Origin: Fulvia fulva
Taxonomy: Eukaryota; Ascomycota; Dothideomycetes; Mycosphaerellales; Mycosphaerellaceae
DNA: 64,000 nt
Direction of reading: 5' to 3'
NCBI RefSeq assembly: GCF_020509005.1
Contig: NC_063023.1
Location: 992,001 to 1,056,000, forward strand
Position 1 is the stretch's first letter, and the number at the start of each line of letters is the position of its first letter. Shown here piece by piece: positions 62,617 through 64,000 of this stretch. The position numbers and the translations under genes were made by a program. The notes beneath the pieces were generated by a model that saw only the letters and a program-made list of their open reading frames with translations, was not told the origin of the DNA and searched no databases.

Positions 62617-64000
62617 ATGCCCGAGCGACTGCACCCACGAGGGTGGAATAAGTGAGTCAATGCAAAGGGCAAGAGGAATTTTCCGTCTGACATGCGTGCT
62701 GCATCTCCACCTCAGCACTAGTTGCTGAGACACTGGTACGCCATGTTCGAGTATGGCTGACGCCCTTCTGTTTAGGTGGCGCCAACAGTGGTTCTGGCGA
62801 GACAGCAAGGAGCGGCTCAGAGCCGAATATGATGGAGACTTCAAGGCATACATGGCCGCCTTCCAGCCAGAAATACAGCCCGCGTGTCCTCTGCGAGATG
62901 GGATGAAGCTGTTCCAGAAACTGGAGAAGTCAGGCCAGCATGCTACTGTCGCAACTAACTTTGCTTCCGCATCGACCCTCGTGAGTAGACTGATTGAATG
63001 CCTCTCAAGCGGCATGACCACAAATACTTCAGAAGCCGACTTCATCTTCGTGTGCGTCGATTTCGAAGGCGATACAAAGCAGGGCGTCAACGAGTGCGGC
63101 ATCTCGACTCTTGATACAAGGGATCTGCTCAACCCTACAGACTCAGTGCCACAGAATGCACTCAAGACAGTGAAATACAGACTTGTTAAGCAAAACGACA
63201 GGAAATTCTTCCATGGTCATACCACAATGCTGCATCCAGACGCGCTTCGATCGACAATTCTGGACGCCTTCAATATAGAGGACGATCTCAGCCCAGGTAT
63301 GTTTCTGAAGGGTACCAGGCATCGAGCAGTGTCTGAGACTATGGCGTGAAAGCAGCGCGTCGTGCAGCACGTACCTCACGCGGTCTACCATAGTCTAAGA
63401 CACTGCCACGTGGTTCTCGAGTATGGCTGACACCCTTCTGTTTGTAGGGACTAAGCGGAAGATCATACTTACAGGCCAAGGCGTCGACGGCGAAATTGCC
63501 ACCTTTCGGGGATTATTGGGCATCGCCATGGAGGACTTGCCAATTGATGGGATTATTGACACACACGCTCTCTGCGGGGAGACCATTGGCCAAGCGGGCA
63601 AACTGAAACATATACTAGCAACCCTCGGTGTGCCACACGAGAGTACACTGCTACACTGTGCAGGTAACGACGCGCACTTCACGCTGCAGGCTGTAGCTGC
63701 GTTGCTGGCCATCAAGCTTCGAGAAGAATTACCACCCAAACAGAAGGGTGTTAGCCATACTCGAACACCATGTGCCAGTGTCCCAGCGACTAGTGCGGAG
63801 ATGGAGATGCAGCACGCAGGTCTCAGACGGACGATGCCTCCTGCCCTTTACATTGACTCATCGCCGGCAACGAATGCAGAGTTGCGGCGGCTGGAGGATA
63901 TCGCGAAAAAGGTTGTACTTCGACCAGCACGGACGGCAAGAGAGGAGCAGGAGACTTGGGACAATTATCTTGAAGAAGGTGGTACTTTTATGGCTCTATG
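62617..64000 (+). CDS. QIP/Gfd2-like DEDDh exonuclease (partial)
   Basis: Exons 62617-62651, 62776-63296, 63448-64000 (runs off the window). The start MPERLHPRGWNK joins WRQQWFWRDSKERL in phase. The exonuclease core begins FIFVCVDFEGD (first acidic pair), then NECGISTLDTRDL, KYRL...RKFFHGHTTM, IILTGQGVDGEI, DTHALCGETIGQ and HCAGNDAHFTLQAVAALL (the late HxAGNDA motif). Relatives include Neurospora QIP, which removes the siRNA passenger strand in quelling, and yeast Gfd2/YDR514C. Both introns end in the same ~50 bp repeat. A third, inverted copy lies in the last exon (63733-63785), read as coding. Confidence 0.85.
62727..62776 (+). repeat. Introner-like repeat copy 1 (3' end of intron 1)
   Basis: Ends CGAGTATGGCTGACGCCCTTCTGTTTAG with branch site and acceptor. 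Confidence 0.85.
63397..63448 (+). repeat. Introner-like repeat copy 2 (3' end of intron 2)
   Basis: Ends CGAGTATGGCTGACACCCTTCTGTTTGTAG. The intron also contains an imperfect inverted repeat (GTGTCTGAGACTATGG with CCATAGTCTAAGACAC). Confidence 0.88.
63733..63785 (-). repeat. Introner-like repeat copy 3, inverted, in exon 3
   Basis: The reverse complement reads GGGACACTGGCACATGG...CGAGTATGGCTAACACCCTTCTGTTTGGG. It lacks the AG acceptor and is translated in the exonuclease frame. Confidence 0.8.

Overview
The window looks like nuclear DNA of a filamentous ascomycete. Genes carry many short (about 45-70 nt) GT-AG introns with CTGAC/CTAAC branch sites, UTRs are short, and the gene set is fungal (Kgd4, Cia1, Sok1/TCP11, Med18, septin, Pct1, QIP-like exonuclease). 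Two introns ending in a shared ~50 bp repeat (introner-like) and a family of short LPGE[LM]RNRIY proteins suggest Dothideomycetes, perhaps Mycosphaerellales. That placement is inference.

Layout. 1-6 kb: 3' end of a membrane protein, alanine-glyoxylate aminotransferase, Vps29 with a 13-nt micro-exon, and a Ser-rich repeat protein. 6.5-12.8 kb: an accessory-looking trio of AIG1-like GTPase with coiled coil and C-terminal membrane segment, an unassigned 475-aa protein, and a 9-exon Hsp70/HSPA12-like ATPase with a GC-AG intron. 13.2-14.4 kb: TatD nuclease. 14.6-21.2 kb: four tandem minus-strand paralogs of a DUF7918-like fungal family, at least two of them damaged. 21.7-23.3 kb: broken MFS transporter. 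24-29 kb: Kgd4, Med18, an LRNRIY protein and Cia1, followed by a telomere-like tract inside an inverted repeat. 30-41 kb: Sok1/TCP11, a 4-kb stretch with no confident gene, choline-phosphate cytidylyltransferase and a PP2C phosphatase. 41.6-49.8 kb: LRNRIY-family genes, an NtaA-type flavin monooxygenase and a MAPEG protein. Between two LRNRIY genes sits a 2,075-bp element with 119-bp terminal inverted repeats. 50.5-57.9 kb: a metallo-beta-lactamase-fold protein without its metal motif, a broken SDR, and a methyltransferase split by a 2,973-bp hAT transposon. 59-64 kb: Cdc10-type septin, mitochondrial bL32m, a coiled-coil protein and a QIP/Gfd2-like DEDDh exonuclease running off the edge.

Main themes. 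(1) Two mobile elements are resolved to the base: a hAT with an exact 8-bp target duplication and a transposase whose stops are TAG at Gln/Trp positions (CpA-to-TpA, RIP-like), and a non-autonomous long-TIR element packed with AGCAGGTTAA repeats and three hairpins. (2) An unusual number of genes carry inactivating lesions: two DUF7918-like copies certainly and one possibly, the MFS, an LRNRIY gene, the SDR and the methyltransferase. (3) Several intact-looking proteins have lost the family's metal ligands (Vps29, the MBL-fold protein). No complete novel system is proven. The strongest candidates for new biology are the DUF7918-like array with SUMO-like tail motifs, the long-TIR element, and the introner-like repeats. 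All gene models were spliced by eye from splice signals and reading-frame continuity; no database or transcript data were used.
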